Shown piece after piece: positions 1 to 8,514 of a stretch of DNA of 64,000 nucleotides (position 1 is the first letter of the stretch; each line of letters opens with the position of its first letter). The notes under the pieces were generated by a model. That model had not been told where the DNA came from and searched no databases. It saw only the letters and a list, made by a program, of their open reading frames with translations. Both the position numbers and the translations under genes were made by a program. Location of the stretch: the NCBI GenBank assembly GCA_037129925.1, contig JBAXTZ010000001.1, forward strand, positions 62,001-126,000. Reading direction: 5' to 3'. This DNA comes from JBAXTZ01 sp037129925. Lineage in GTDB: Bacteria > Bacillota > Negativicutes > JBAXTZ01.

Positions 1-39
1 CATCGACCAATGGCCGATACACGGTTTATTGTTTGCTCA

Positions 40-774
40 TTATCTTAAAACATCTTCCAGCACCAACGCGGCGTTAGTTTTGGCATCGCGGTATTTGACA
101 ATTATCGCGCAATTTAAGCTTAAACCCTCGGTTTCCGCCCAGATACTGCTGGTAATTTTCCGGGTACCGGGTACAACCACGGCGTATTCCGGTATTTCAC
201 CCTTGATAATCGTTTCGTTGATGACATCATATATTGGCACCGCAGCCGATAGCGTTACTCCGGGGGCAATGACCGCCCCTTGACGCACCAAAATCCCTTC
301 CATCAATATCGCGCCGGCGCCAACGAAACAGTCGTCTTCAACAATGACCGGACGGTTGCCAACCGGCTCAAGAACGCCACCAATCTGCACCCCCGCTGCC
401 AGATGTATCCGTTTGCCTATCTGAGCGCAGGAACCAATCAAAACGTGGCTATCAATCATCGAACCTTCATCGACAAACGCGCCGATATTGACATAGGACG
501 GTGGCATAATAACCACATTTTTGCCGATATGCGCGCCACTTCGTACCGCGCTACCGCCCGGCACCATCCGCACCGCATCGACTTCGGTAAACGTGCGTGG
601 TGCAAGCGGTTGTTTGTCGCGAAATCCACCGGGCATATCGACAACCGGCGTATTCCGAAAAACTTCCAATATCCGCTGCTTTACTTCGGCGTTAACCTGC
701 CAGTCATTTCCAACTTTAGTGGCAACACGCGCTGCTCCGCTCTCTAACTCTGCGAGAAAAGTTCTATAGCTCAC
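40..774 (-). CDS. dapD: Tetrahydrodipicolinate N-succinyltransferase (lysine/DAP pathway)
   Basis: This enzyme transfers succinyl from succinyl-CoA to tetrahydrodipicolinate on the route to meso-diaminopimelate and lysine. The C-terminal two thirds is a left-handed beta-helix of hexapeptide repeats. It carries the family hallmark VDEGSMIDSHV followed by GSCAQIGK and IGGVLEP, which separates DapD from the acetyl-transferring DapH. I place the start at a GTG (772-774) because GGGAGG lies six bases upstream. An in-frame ATG at 795 lacks such a site. The product is then about 244 residues, shorter at the N-terminus than the roughly 274 of E. coli DapD. It overlaps the dapA stop by 11 bases, so translational coupling is likely. 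It is the last gene of dapB-ilvE-dapA-dapD that is visible; the operon may continue past the window edge. Confidence 0.9.
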   Translation of the reverse strand: MSYRTFLAELESGAARVATKVGNDWQVNAEVKQRILEVFRNTPVVDMPGGFRDKQPLAPRTFTEVDAVRMVPGGSAVRSGAHIGKNVVIMPPSYVNIGAFVDEGSMIDSHVLIGSCAQIGKRIHLAAGVQIGGVLEPVGNRPVIVEDDCFVGAGAILMEGILVRQGAVIAPGVTLSAAVPIYDVINETIIKGEIPEYAVVVPGTRKITSSIWAETEGLSLNCAIIVKYRDAKTNAALVLEDVLR

Positions 775-1645
775 CCGCTGCCTCCCAGTTTTCAATGCGA
801 TCGCGATATTCCATCAACGGCAACCGCGACGGCAAATCTTCCATGCTCAGCGGCAACCGGACGGTGTCCGAAGTAATTATGCCCATATCTTGCATAAGCG
901 CTTTTACCGGAATCGGGTTACTGGCAGTAAACATCGCCTTGCAAGCGTGCCACCAAATTCGGGACGGAATTTTACCGCCCTTCAAGCAATGTTTGACATA
1001 ACGTCTGGTTGCTTCGGGCCAGGCATTGGCGATTACCGAAATCAAGCCACAGCTACCCTCGGCGGCCGTAGCCGACATCATATAATCATCACCGCAATAT
1101 ACCGCAATTTCCGGCGCAACAGTTTTATATTCCACGATACTATCCACAACACCGCTGGAATCTTTGATTGCCTCAAAACGCTCATGTCCGCGTAGATTAC
1201 GGACGGCTTCCGGGTGCAGCCGCACGGCGGCACGCCCGGGTATATTATAAAGTATTGCCGGATGCGCGGCTTTGTCAAGCATCGCTTCATACCAATGCGT
1301 CTGCCCCATCACTCCCGGTTTTGTATAAATCGGCGTTGTTAATAAATAGCCCTGTATCGGCAAACTATTGCAAAAATCCAACCATTCCAGCGCCGAGTAA
1401 AAATTGTGACTGGGTACGCCGATAACTAGTTGGGTCTGCAAATTCAACCCGCAAGCAAATTCAGCGATTTCGCGCCGCTCTTTGTTGGTGAATGATAGCC
1501 CCTCGCCGGTGCTTCCCATCAAAACTATGCCATTGCCGCTTTTTTCCTGGCGTCTTAAACAGTTCTCCAGGCTCGGGTAGTCAACGGCGCTGCCGTCGGC
1601 GGTAAAAGGTGTAACTGTAGCTGTCCATAAAATCTGTTCTAACAT
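764..1645 (-). CDS. dapA: 4-hydroxy-tetrahydrodipicolinate synthase
   Basis: DapA condenses pyruvate with aspartate semialdehyde, the first committed step of DAP synthesis. The (beta/alpha)8 NAL-family signatures are present: GSTGEG near residue 45, the catalytic Tyr133 in YNIPGRAAV, and the Schiff-base Lys161 in AIKDSSG, all at canonical numbering. The start at 1645 is preceded by AGGAGG with a six-base gap; an alternative start 24 bases upstream has no comparable site. The 293-residue length is normal. It lies 10 bases after ilvE and overlaps dapD, consistent with one transcript. Confidence 0.93.
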   Translation of the reverse strand: MLEQILWTATVTPFTADGSAVDYPSLENCLRRQEKSGNGIVLMGSTGEGLSFTNKERREIAEFACGLNLQTQLVIGVPSHNFYSALEWLDFCNSLPIQGYLLTTPIYTKPGVMGQTHWYEAMLDKAAHPAILYNIPGRAAVRLHPEAVRNLRGHERFEAIKDSSGVVDSIVEYKTVAPEIAVYCGDDYMMSATAAEGSCGLISVIANAWPEATRRYVKHCLKGGKIPSRIWWHACKAMFTASNPIPVKALMQDMGIITSDTVRLPLSMEDLPSRLPLMEYRDRIENWEAAGEL

Positions 1646-1655
1646 CAAAGTCCTC

Positions 1656-2531
1656 CTATAGATTATCAATACATTTCATGAATTGGCCGCGAATACGGTT
1701 AGTAAGCTCGCCTGGCTTAAACCGCCAAGTCTTACCAAAGCCGTCCACGCTGCCAACCGGCAATATTTCAATTGCTGTTCCGGTTAAAAACGCTTCTTGC
1801 ATAGTTCCTAAATCCTCCCATTTTATTTTCGTTTCGCAGACTTCGATGCCCAAACTTCTTGCGATTTCGATGCATGTCAGTCTCGTGATACCATTAAGAA
1901 AACAATCTGGTCGCGGCGTATATAATTTGCCATTGCCGACAAAAAAGATATTGGAACTAGAGGCTTCGGCGATATTATCTTCACAATCCAGCATTAACGC
2001 GTCATCATATCCGGCAAGCTCTGAAGCCCGTTTGCTAATCGCCGAAATCCCATACAAACAAGCCGCCTTGCTATGCACCGGCGCGGTACGCGGATCGGGT
2101 CGCCGCCAGTCGGCAACTGTCAATCTCATTCCCTCGGTGAAATAGCGCTCCACATGAATCGGTGGACGCTCCCAAATGCCAATTGCGGTATGCACATCGG
2201 TTCCGTCGTGCGATACCGTCATTTTTTGACTGCCAATCCAGACCAATGCCCGCACATAACCCTGCTTGTAGCCACCTAATTCAACTATTTGCTCAGTGGC
2301 GTGAACTAACTCGGTCGCTGTATAGGGAATTTTGTAACCCATATAACCTGCCGAGGTGTGTAAGCGTTGATAATGCTCAAGCGATTTGAAAACTTTGCCG
2401 TCATAGGTACGCAGCCCTTCGAAAATACTGCTGGCATAGTGCAACGAATGGGTCATGATATGGACGCGGGCCTCAACCCACGGAACAATCCGGCCATCTA
2501 TCCAAATATGACCGGGCATATTGTCAAACAT
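1656..2531 (-). CDS. ilvE: Branched-chain amino acid aminotransferase (PLP fold type IV)
   Basis: The protein is 291 residues with the class-IV aminotransferase layout. The N-terminal region contains HYASSIFEGLR. The PLP lysine is Lys155 in APVHSKAACLYG. The phosphate-binding segment contains NIAEASSSNIFFV, and a GITR motif follows. This is the BCAT family, which transfers amino groups between branched-chain amino acids and 2-oxoglutarate. The site GAGG lies five bases before the ATG. It sits between dapB and dapA in the DAP operon. The succinylase route needs an aminotransferase (DapC) and no dapC is seen here, so a role in DAP synthesis is possible. That is inference only; ordinary IlvE function is the default. 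Confidence 0.85.
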   Translation of the reverse strand: MFDNMPGHIWIDGRIVPWVEARVHIMTHSLHYASSIFEGLRTYDGKVFKSLEHYQRLHTSAGYMGYKIPYTATELVHATEQIVELGGYKQGYVRALVWIGSQKMTVSHDGTDVHTAIGIWERPPIHVERYFTEGMRLTVADWRRPDPRTAPVHSKAACLYGISAISKRASELAGYDDALMLDCEDNIAEASSSNIFFVGNGKLYTPRPDCFLNGITRLTCIEIARSLGIEVCETKIKWEDLGTMQEAFLTGTAIEILPVGSVDGFGKTWRFKPGELTNRIRGQFMKCIDNL

Positions 2532-2620
2532 TTTTACCTCGCTCTATCTAGTTGATCTTTAATAACTGGTTAAGTATTATCCCTTCATGATAAATTACAG
2601 AAAGGCACTCGTCAAGAATT

Positions 2621-3373
2621 TTATTGCAAATCCAGCACATCCGCCATGCCATAGCTGCCCGGAACAGGTTCATTTTCGTTTAGCCAGCGGACAATCCGCA
2701 CTGCTCCTTTAGCAAAAAGTTTTCGGTCAAAAGCTATATGCTGAACAGTTATCATCTCTTCTAAACTGGTGAAACTGACCGCGTGGTCACCCGGTAAATT
2801 TCCACTGCGCACAACTTCCATGCCCACATAGTTATCCGGGCGCGGACCTTCATTAAGTGTATGGGTGTTGTAGTCAGCGGCAAAAACCGCGTGTTTGACC
2901 CGTTTGATTTCATTAAACATGGTCATTGCGGTGCCGGACGGGCAATCCACCTTGTTACGGTGGTGTTTTTCAATAATATCAATATCGTAATCAGCGCCAA
3001 GCACGCCGGCTAGTTTGCGCACCAGATAGCGTTGCAAAAAAGCGCCGACACTGGTATTGGTCGCAATAACTACCGGAACTATAGCGCTCAAGCGGTCTAG
3101 CTGCTCCTGATAGTTCGCCATCGCCCAACCGGTGGTGCAGATAATCAGCGGCTTGGGATTGTCCAATGCCGCCTGGAGTAGGTCACCAATCAAGCTGGCA
3201 TTAGAGAAATCGATAACGAAATCGTTTTTTTCAAAAACCGTTGCCAACTCCACGTGTGGCTCTTGACCCAAACCAAAGCCTGGTCCGACCGCGTATTCGC
3301 TGTGATTTATTACATCCGCCAGCACCCCGCCCATACGGCCGGTACTGCCGACTATCCCGATAGTTTTTTTCAT
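2621..3373 (-). CDS. dapB: 4-hydroxy-tetrahydrodipicolinate reductase
   Basis: DapB reduces the DapA product with NAD(P)H. The N-terminal Rossmann motif is GIVGSTGRMGG. The catalytic region contains EKHHRNKVDCPSGTA, with the conserved His-His and the Lys/Ser-Gly-Thr substrate-binding residues. At 250 residues it has family length. GGAGA precedes the ATG. It is the first gene of the operon and is followed after 90 bases by ilvE. I see no lysine-riboswitch-like leader in the 144 bases shared with the divergent gene at 3518. Confidence 0.93.
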   Translation of the reverse strand: MKKTIGIVGSTGRMGGVLADVINHSEYAVGPGFGLGQEPHVELATVFEKNDFVIDFSNASLIGDLLQAALDNPKPLIICTTGWAMANYQEQLDRLSAIVPVVIATNTSVGAFLQRYLVRKLAGVLGADYDIDIIEKHHRNKVDCPSGTAMTMFNEIKRVKHAVFAADYNTHTLNEGPRPDNYVGMEVVRSGNLPGDHAVSFTSLEEMITVQHIAFDRKLFAKGAVRIVRWLNENEPVPGSYGMADVLDLQ

Positions 3374-3517
3374 AATTATCTCCTAAATCGTCTTTTAGTA
3401 GCCTTAACCTATATTAAACTATTTAGCCATTATTGTAAATAGCGTGAAATAGCAGCAATAAAGATTGCCGGACAGCGGCGTATATAATAAAATGGTTACA
3501 AAAACTAGGAGAACCAT

Positions 3518-4450
3518 ATGAAAAAAACAACCTTCGGTATTGTCGCGCTTTTTGTTATGCTATTTGCCGCAATCGCCGTTTCGGCAGTCGAGCCAACAAA
3601 CCCGGCTGAACAACCTTCGATGATTACCATCGCCGCGGCCGAACTGCCGGGCGCCAAGCTTCCGACTGATGACCAAATGACCGCCATCTCCAAACGCATC
3701 GAAAATCCGGTCAACAAAATTTCCACCCTGCCCTTTACCTATCAAGTATTTACCGGTAACGGGTTGAACAGCGACGGCTCTGAGGGCAATCAACTGCAAA
3801 ATCAACTGTACCTCAAACCAGTATTGCCGTTTTTAATTAACAAGGATTGGATGTTTATATCCCGAACGGTAATTCCAATTAGTATTAGCACACCCAATTA
3901 TACCAATCAGGGAGTTGGGGCCAGCTCAGGTTACACATCCGGTATCGGCAACATTACATTGTCCGGATTTCTTACGCCGCGCGATCAAGACAGCAAATTG
4001 CTCTGGGGAATCGGTCCGGTAGTTTCCACGCCGACCGCAACTAATCTTAGCACCGGCAATTTTGACTGGGGACTGGGGCCAACCGTAATGGCGGTCTATC
4101 GTAGCGGTCCCTGGGTGGTAGGCTCAATTATCAACAACGTCTGGTCGGTCGGTTCAACCAATAGTACGGAAAACAAACTGGACTGGCAATTTTTTGCTCA
4201 CTATAATCTTTCAAACGGCTGGGCAATCTCCACCGCTCCGGAAATATTCGCCAATTGGACAGCCACGACCAGCGACAATCGTTATACCCTGCCGCTCGGT
4301 TTGGGTGTTAGCAAAACATTTAAAATCGGCGAGCAAATCTGCAACGCCGGCATCCAGCAATATTATTACGCGCTCCATCCCGACAACGGACCGCAATACA
4401 TGACCCAAGTTTCCTTTTCACTGGTGTTTCCGGATTACTCCAGTAAATAG
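3518..4450 (+). CDS. Secreted beta-barrel protein, probable outer-membrane protein
   Basis: The 310-residue product starts with a Sec signal peptide: MKKTT, a hydrophobic stretch, then cleavage near AVSAVEP. After about 60 residues it consists of alternating short amphipathic strands rich in Gly, Asn, Thr and Trp, with phrases such as GIGNITLSGF and WGIGPVV. It ends on an aromatic strand (QVSFSLVFPDY). This layout resembles the transporter/MetA-pathway beta-barrel proteins of diderm bacteria. Substrate and function are unknown. AGGAGA precedes the ATG, and TATAAT lies just upstream near 3485. A strong bidirectional terminator follows at about 4665. It is divergent from dapB. Confidence 0.65.
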   Translation: MKKTTFGIVALFVMLFAAIAVSAVEPTNPAEQPSMITIAAAELPGAKLPTDDQMTAISKRIENPVNKISTLPFTYQVFTGNGLNSDGSEGNQLQNQLYLKPVLPFLINKDWMFISRTVIPISISTPNYTNQGVGASSGYTSGIGNITLSGFLTPRDQDSKLLWGIGPVVSTPTATNLSTGNFDWGLGPTVMAVYRSGPWVVGSIINNVWSVGSTNSTENKLDWQFFAHYNLSNGWAISTAPEIFANWTATTSDNRYTLPLGLGVSKTFKIGEQICNAGIQQYYYALHPDNGPQYMTQVSFSLVFPDYSSK

Positions 4451-4525
4451 GCTTTCATAAGTCGAGCTGTTTATTCGTGAGCGTTCTGTTGCTTCAAAGC
4501 CGCAGTGCTTTTGAGTACATTATCC

Positions 4526-4654
4526 GTAGTCATCGACTACGTCGGCATCCGCCTCGCCAACATCAGCGCCACCCACCTGATCGCCGCTCTCGGCGGCAGG
4601 TATATTGATTCCGCGCTCAACTCGCCAAAAGGCGAGCCGCCGGGTGCCAAATAG
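4526..4654 (+). pseudogene. C-terminal remnant of a TolC/OprM-like outer-membrane factor
   Basis: An open stretch of 42 codons ends at TAG and reads YVGIRLANISATHLIAALGG followed by a short tail. This resembles the last helix of TolC-family efflux components, where a similar RLANINAT-LIQALGG phrase is usual. The frame upstream soon hits stops and has no start codon, so only the 3' end of a gene survives. It lies between the beta-barrel gene and a terminator. The assignment rests on one short motif and could be wrong. Confidence 0.4.
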
Positions 4655-4659
4655 CCATA

Positions 4660-4920
4660 TCAGCAAAAAACGCCGTCTGAACGATTCATTTCGTCCGGAC
4701 GGCGTTTTATCATTCGGCTTTTGCTCATCAGATCACAATAGAAATCTTCGATGTCAAACTTCATTTTTGCCGCCAGACCTGAGGTTACTGCCTCTCCTTT
4801 GAGCGCAATGTCCACGTCCGAGGCTCCTTTGTATGTACCGAGCGCCCGCGAGCCAAACAGTACTGCTTCATTTACCTCAGTGTAGCTTTTAATAAACGTA
4901 ATTATTTCCGCTAATTGCCC
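4660..4920 (-). pseudogene. MNT-type nucleotidyltransferase remnant (HI0073-like)
   Basis: An 86-codon frame lacks a proper start codon, since the codon before it is TGA. It contains the minimal nucleotidyltransferase signature: VLFGSRALG followed by SDVDIAL, that is GSx(10)DxD. The 3' part runs into the terminator hairpin instead of the usual MNT C-terminus. In intact loci, MNT proteins pair with HEPN proteins as toxin-antitoxin modules, and here the HEPN partner lies directly upstream. Loss of both start and end argues that it is not functional. Confidence 0.65.
4665..4711. terminator. Bidirectional rho-independent terminator
   Basis: A long hairpin has arms ACGCCGTC and GACGGCGT around a loop of about 20 bases. 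It is flanked by an A-run on the left and a T-run on the right, so it can end transcripts from both sides. It serves the plus-strand beta-barrel gene and the decayed minus-strand locus. Confidence 0.75.
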
Positions 4921-4935
4921 TCACTTAAACTATAT

Positions 4936-5343
4936 TTATAGCTTGCTCTGCAAATCCGCATGAAGTTTATGCATCAGCGGCGCAAAGACGTTGTGGATAT
5001 AGTCCACCGTTTCTTCCAACACTGCTTGCTCATAAGCGTGACTGGCAATATTTCGCTTCTGAATCATCTCCATCCACAGTTCAGCATCGGTAATCAATTC
5101 TGCCTGAAATGCCACCCGGATGGTTTGCTTGCTGTTTCTGACCTCATCGTAACCTTCGTTCTCCAAATAATCTTTCATGGCATTCCAAGCTAGTTCATAA
5201 GTAAATTAAAATGCCTGTACCAAAGCAATTTGCGTGATCTCATCATTCGTGTCCTCTTCATAGCGTGCGATAATCCGGCAAAATGTCGCATAAGCCTTGT
5301 CAAAATTTTGGAACCGCTGTTTCCAACGCAAGTTGTTATTCAT
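4936..5343 (-). pseudogene. HEPN / nucleotidyltransferase substrate-binding protein (HI0074-like) with in-frame stop
   Basis: The reading frame from ATG at 5343 encodes 135 residues of the HI0074 family. It begins MNNNLRWKQRFQNFDKA, contains FTYELAWNAMKDYLE, and has the HEPN-type motif RNIASH near the middle. Codon 46 is TAA (5206-5208), where the family normally has Glu before FTYELAW, so one base change (GAA to TAA) splits the gene. The remaining 80-residue part could restart at an internal ATG, but it would lack the first helices. It overlaps the hsdS remnant upstream by 8 bases and is followed by the MNT remnant. Confidence 0.75.
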
Positions 5344-5564
5344 ATCGTTTTGACCTCTCGCGAATTATTTTCTCTCTAGGGGCAAGGGGGTCTTCCTGCC
5401 CTTCCATGCCCGCCAATTCTGGGCCTTGAAACGCATCTATCTTCCCGAAAGTAATAGATCCAGTATCCAAGTATTTAATTGTGTCATGCGGAAATGCGGT
5501 AGTCATGCTTGCTATATTGGATTTTTTTTACGTCACCGAGTTTGCGCCCTCTCCACTCACTCAT
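5336..5564 (-). pseudogene. Type I restriction specificity subunit (hsdS) N-terminal remnant, frameshifted
   Basis: The ATG at 5564 overlaps the stop of the DUF1016 gene (ATGAGTGA) and reads MSEWRGRKLGDV, a typical HsdS opening. After 26 codons the frame closes. A second frame from about 5506 continues with IKYLDTGSITFGKIDAFQ, which matches the first target-recognition domain of many HsdS proteins. That frame ends at 5336, where the sequence runs straight into the HEPN remnant. So at least one frameshift and a large 3' deletion have occurred. The position next to an hsdM remnant supports the call. Confidence 0.65.
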
Positions 5565-6621
5565 CACACCCACCCTCGCGTCGTAGCTCCAGTCGGGTCT
5601 TAGCCTCGACCATCGCCTTATGCAGTTTGGCTTGCAGTATCTCTTTGGGCGGTAGCTTCAACCAGTACTCACCGATATGAATATTGTCTGGTTCCAGATC
5701 CATCAGCTCAACAACTTCGGCATCTTTACCGCCACAAAGGATTATGGCGATGGGGGATAGTTCGCCAGATTGTTGTTCATGTTTAGCAAGCCATTTAAGA
5801 TACAACTCCACTTGACCTTTGTAATCAGGTTTGAAGTCGCCAAGTTTAAGTTCTATGAGCACTAGTCGTTTAAGCTTGCGATGATAAAAGAGCAGGTCAA
5901 GGTAATAGTCGTTGACCCCAATTTGGATGCGCTTCTGACGCCCCATGAAGGCAAAATCGCTACCCAGCTCAAGAATGAACCGCTCTAATTCTAGTAGAAT
6001 TGCGTTCTCGAGATCTTTTTCGGTGAAGTTATCTTTGAGATCGAGAAAGTCTAGTAGATAGGGGTCTTTCAGAAACAGTGTAGGGCTAGCGTCGACTGGC
6101 TGCCGCTGTAGTAGCTTTAACTCTTGGAGTATAAGCGCATCTGGCTGTTTGGAGATAGCTGTTCTTTCAAATAGCATACTGTCCATACGCTCACGCAGAG
6201 TGCGCACAGACCAGCGGCCATCTGTTGCCATCCGGATATAAAACTCGCGTTTGATGGCATCATCAGTCTTGATAATTTCCACAAAATGCGACCAACTCAA
6301 TTGTGCCGACACTGTCGTCACAATTTCAACGTCGGGAAACAGTTGATAGAATTTTGCCATCCTAAAAAGGTTGCGTTTGCCAAATCCATATCCGTATTCC
6401 GCTACTAGCTTCTCGGCTAATATATCCATTGCAGCAGCACCATATTCCGCACGGCCACCGCCGAGCACTTCTGCCGTAATGGTCTTACCAATGTGCCAAT
6501 AAGTCAGAGCTAGTGTCTGATTCACTTGAGTAACTACATGCATCCTAGCGGATTCAATCAACTGTCGGATGTCATGATAGAGCCTGTCAGTCACAGCACC
6601 GTGTTCTTTGTTTTGGATCAT
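5557..6621 (-). CDS. DUF1016 (YhcG/RhaC-type) PD-(D/E)XK nuclease family protein
   Basis: The 354-residue protein has an N-terminal helical DUF1016_N domain containing QTLALTYWHIGKTI and KRNLFRMAKFYQLFP. A C-terminal nuclease-like domain follows, with Asp242 in LDLLFYH and E257-L-K259 in LVLIELKLGDFKPDYKGQ. These give the expected D...ExK active site. Family members often sit in type I restriction-modification loci. The start ATG overlaps the hsdM remnant stop as ATGA, and the end overlaps the hsdS remnant, so it is still embedded in the old operon. It is the only gene of this cluster that reads intact. Whether it still acts without HsdM and HsdS is unknown. Confidence 0.85.
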   Translation of the reverse strand: MIQNKEHGAVTDRLYHDIRQLIESARMHVVTQVNQTLALTYWHIGKTITAEVLGGGRAEYGAAAMDILAEKLVAEYGYGFGKRNLFRMAKFYQLFPDVEIVTTVSAQLSWSHFVEIIKTDDAIKREFYIRMATDGRWSVRTLRERMDSMLFERTAISKQPDALILQELKLLQRQPVDASPTLFLKDPYLLDFLDLKDNFTEKDLENAILLELERFILELGSDFAFMGRQKRIQIGVNDYYLDLLFYHRKLKRLVLIELKLGDFKPDYKGQVELYLKWLAKHEQQSGELSPIAIILCGGKDAEVVELMDLEPDNIHIGEYWLKLPPKEILQAKLHKAMVEAKTRLELRREGGCDE

Positions 6622-7028
6622 ATCTTCACCTTCGTCAGACTCTCAGCAATCAAGACATTCAGCCGCGCTTCTTCCACCAGCTGCTCTTCGAACTCCGCTT
6701 TCAGCGCCGCAAACCGTTCCTTAAAATCAAAATCATCTTCCTCGTCCGGCAATCCGACAACGCTGCGTGGCGTGTAGAACGGTCCGCCATTTTTCCCTTC
6801 TGCAAGTGCAAACTCGCCGAGAAAATACTCAAATACATGTCCGAGCACATCAGCGCTGCGGGCTTTGGCATCACCCAACGCGATATTGCCAACCAGATCA
6901 ATCAGTCCGCCCAGACTTGCCGGATCCAAATTACTGCAGGCAAATACTTTTGGCAAAACATCTTTCAGCGACGGATTGTCTTTTTCAATCGGTTCTGTTT
7001 TTGCTACACCGTCACTCTTTTTTGCCAT
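6618..7028 (-). pseudogene. Type I DNA methyltransferase subunit (hsdM) with internal deletions
   Basis: An open frame of 136 codons starts at ATG 7028, with GGAG six bases upstream. It stitches together three HsdM pieces. The N-terminus is MAKKSDG. A middle segment contains DVLGHVFEYFLGEFALAEG and GGPFYTPRSVV. The last part is the C-terminal coiled tail EEQLVEEARLNVLIAESL. The early helical domain and the whole catalytic region, including the SAM site and NPPF motif, are gone, so it cannot be a working methylase. The reading frame stays open across both deletions, so a short protein may still be made. It overlaps the DUF1016 gene by ATGA. Confidence 0.8.
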
Positions 7029-7104
7029 TAGCATCTCCGTTCATTATTTTGCTTACTATTCAATGGGCTAATTAATTAAAACCCAAAAACCAAAAAGTAT
7101 GGTT

Positions 7105-7150
7105 AATATATTCGCCACGCAATAATAATCCTGCACGCCCGGTAAACAAA
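7105..7150 (-). repeat. Oriented intergenic element GCAGGATTATT...TGGCGAATA, copy 1
   Basis: Read on the minus strand, it has TGCAGGATTATT, a short spacer and GTGGCGAATA. It lies about 80 bases upstream of the hsdM remnant. Related copies lie at 14792-14821 (+), 35670-35715 (-) and 38640-38672 (-), each upstream of a gene in the same orientation. Function is unknown. Confidence 0.6.
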
Positions 7151-7198
7151 AAAACAGCAACAAAAATTTACCCGCCGCAAAATATGCGTCAACCTAAA

Positions 7199-8491
7199 TT
7201 AGTGAATATCATGCTCTTGCTGACGGATACTGGCATAGTTGAACAAGACATTTAGCACTATCGCCGTCAGTGAGCCGACGACTACGCCGCTGCCGGTTAG
7301 CACGCCGCACCATTCCGGCAGTTTTTCAAATGCTTGTGGCGTAACCGAAACACCGATACCGATAACTATCGCACTACCGGCGATAATCATATTATTCACG
7401 TCCTCTAACCCGGCTTTGGCGATCTGTTTGACCCCGGCCATTGCCACCATGCCAAACATCAACAACATTGCGCCACCGAGCACTGCCGCCGGCACCGCCA
7501 GCACTAACGCGGCGATTTTTGGCAAAAAGCTCATAATAATCATGATTATTCCGGCATAGACTACCACTGCCACCCGGGTGACTTTGGTCAATTGAATCAG
7601 CCCGACGTTTTGGTTGAAAGTCGTCTTGGAAAACGAATTGAACAACGCCGCAAAGATGATTGCCAGCCCCTCGGCGCGAAAACCACGCGCCAACGCCGGT
7701 TTAGTCGCCTTTTTGCCGCACATTTCACTCAATATCATAAACACGCTGACTGATTCCACCTGGACAATCAACGCGATTACGCACATCGTGATTATCGGCA
7801 TCAACACAAATTTGGGCATTCCAAAGGCCAGCGGCGCGACTGCGCTAAACCAACCGGCGTTCGTTACCGGACTAAAATCCACATAACCGGCAATCGCCGC
7901 AACTATCGTCCCGACGATTAAACCAATCAAGATGGAAATAGCTTGCAAAAATCCTTTTAGATAACGATTACACAACACGACGACGACAAACGTCAGCAAT
8001 CCTAGCACAATGTTGTGCGTCAGACCATAACCGGGCGAACCCAAGCCCCCGGCGATATTATTTAGCGCGACCGGCGCGAGTGAAGTGCCGATTATTGTCA
8101 GCACCGACCCGATAACCACCGGCGGAAACAACGGCGACAACCGGCTGAAAAACGGCGCGTTCAAGAATACAAATAGCCCGGAAACGATCATCGCGCCGAT
8201 TGCGGCCTGAAAATCGTATTGCAAGCCGATGGCGATTAGCGGCGAAACGACCGGAAAGGCACTGCCCAAAACAACCGGCAACCGGATACCAATGCCTTTG
8301 AACTTGAGCGTCTGGAGAATCGTCGCCACTCCTGATGCCAGCAAATCCGCTGCAATCAGCAGCGCCATTTGCGACGGATTAAACTTGAGCGCCGCGCCGA
8401 TAATCAGCGGCACGACTACCGAGCCGGCATACATTGCCAGCAGGTGTTGCAGTCCGAGACTGAAATCACGGACGGAATTCGACTTTTGCAT
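7199..8491 (-). CDS. NCS2-family xanthine/uracil permease
   Basis: This is a purine or pyrimidine:cation symporter with about 12-14 membrane segments. The NCS2 signature QNVGLIQLTKV lies in the second half, and GSAFPVVSPL is typical of xanthine-type members. At 430 residues it has family length. The start at ATG 8491 is favoured because AGGGG lies six bases upstream; a GTG two codons earlier is also in frame. It lies 23 bases after the mannosidase gene. The exact substrate (xanthine, urate or uracil) cannot be read with confidence. A second purine permease lies at 13358. Confidence 0.85.
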   Translation of the reverse strand: MQKSNSVRDFSLGLQHLLAMYAGSVVVPLIIGAALKFNPSQMALLIAADLLASGVATILQTLKFKGIGIRLPVVLGSAFPVVSPLIAIGLQYDFQAAIGAMIVSGLFVFLNAPFFSRLSPLFPPVVIGSVLTIIGTSLAPVALNNIAGGLGSPGYGLTHNIVLGLLTFVVVVLCNRYLKGFLQAISILIGLIVGTIVAAIAGYVDFSPVTNAGWFSAVAPLAFGMPKFVLMPIITMCVIALIVQVESVSVFMILSEMCGKKATKPALARGFRAEGLAIIFAALFNSFSKTTFNQNVGLIQLTKVTRVAVVVYAGIIMIIMSFLPKIAALVLAVPAAVLGGAMLLMFGMVAMAGVKQIAKAGLEDVNNMIIAGSAIVIGIGVSVTPQAFEKLPEWCGVLTGSGVVVGSLTAIVLNVLFNYASIRQQEHDIH

Positions 8492-8514
8492 ATACACCCC
8501 TGTTTTTCGACAGT

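Noticed and set aside
280..747. 155-codon plus-strand frame opposite dapD
   Set aside because: It is antisense to a clear dapD with a full set of hexapeptide motifs; no ribosome site or motif of its own.
4526..4654. A full TolC-family gene
   Set aside because: Only the last 42 codons resemble the family; upstream frames are interrupted, so it was listed as a remnant.
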